The notes under the pieces were generated by a model. That model was given only the letters and a program-made list of their open reading frames with translations, made no database searches and had not been told where the DNA came from. A stretch of 5,439 nucleotides of DNA from Candidatus Equibacterium intestinale (GTDB lineage Bacteria > Bacteroidota > Bacteroidia > Bacteroidales > UBA932), in assembly GCA_018064305.1 (NCBI GenBank), contig JAGHVP010000010.1, positions 1 to 5,439 of the forward strand, in the 5' to 3' direction. Shown piece after piece: positions 5,401 to 5,439 of this stretch. Within the stretch, counting starts at the first letter, position 1; every line of letters starts with the position of its first letter. Position numbers and translations under genes: made by a program.

Positions 5401-5439
5401 GTGCCAGGTGCAGATGCAGGAGGGGGTAAGCTAGCGCCT

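Larger units (their letters stand above)
4913..5439. other. gene-free stretch, possible dispersed repeat or structured RNA locus
   Basis: I see no convincing protein gene here. Frames are open on both strands but lack good starts. The longest minus-strand frame (down to 4954) starts at TTG inside the palindrome. The GC-rich right part is open in several frames because stop codons are scarce. Composition changes sharply, from about 37% GC at 4921-4980 to about 65% at 5281-5340. The stretch holds the 108-bp palindrome at 5092-5199 and a run of short perfect hairpins at 5240-5400. It continues beyond the window edge, so its right border is unknown. Confidence 0.4.

Noticed and set aside
5205..5430. 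Long minus-strand open frame in the GC-rich part
   Set aside because: High GC removes stop codons from several frames at once. The frame has only an internal ATG and no recognisable domain.

Overview
The window looks like a chromosomal segment of a gut-type Bacteroidota, most likely Bacteroidales. I infer this from the Bacteroidetes-style acyl carrier protein and FabF, starts without Shine-Dalgarno sequences, TAnnTTTG-like -7 promoter boxes, and a lipoprotein with an S-K-D-E-D surface-export-like motif after its lipobox cysteine. The genus cannot be fixed from the sequence.

Layout: positions 60-3098 hold a tight three-gene plus-strand operon. It has acpP (acyl carrier protein), fabF (beta-ketoacyl-ACP synthase II; 3-nt gap) and a secreted M28 zinc peptidase (6-nt gap). 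The peptidase carries about 175 extra C-terminal residues that look like an outer-membrane beta-barrel. From the right, a minus-strand sugar nucleotidyltransferase (3946-4860) converges on the peptidase end.

The notable feature lies between them. The last ~246 bp of the peptidase gene, plus 11-12 bp of the nucleotidyltransferase end, occurs twice at about 97% identity (2864-3109 and 3715-3960, spacing 851 bp). Between the copies is an AT-rich insert with a minus-strand lipoprotein gene. The left copy completes the peptidase and the right copy completes the nucleotidyltransferase, so the insertion left both neighbours intact. The right copy also keeps a decayed barrel remnant with a 62-codon in-frame deletion. 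The lipoprotein frame reads into the left copy, and its last 17 residues are antisense to the peptidase end.

Positions 4861-5439 have no convincing gene. They hold the nucleotidyltransferase promoter, a 108-bp imperfect palindrome centred on a terminator-like hairpin (5092-5199) whose mismatches favour a minus-strand RNA, and a GC-rich stretch of short perfect hairpins (5240-5400). This part looks like structured RNA or a dispersed repeat and runs off the window.

AcpP and FabF serve fatty-acid elongation, the peptidase is an envelope or secreted enzyme, and the nucleotidyltransferase probably makes an NDP-sugar. Their adjacency, apart from acpP-fabF, does not show a shared pathway.
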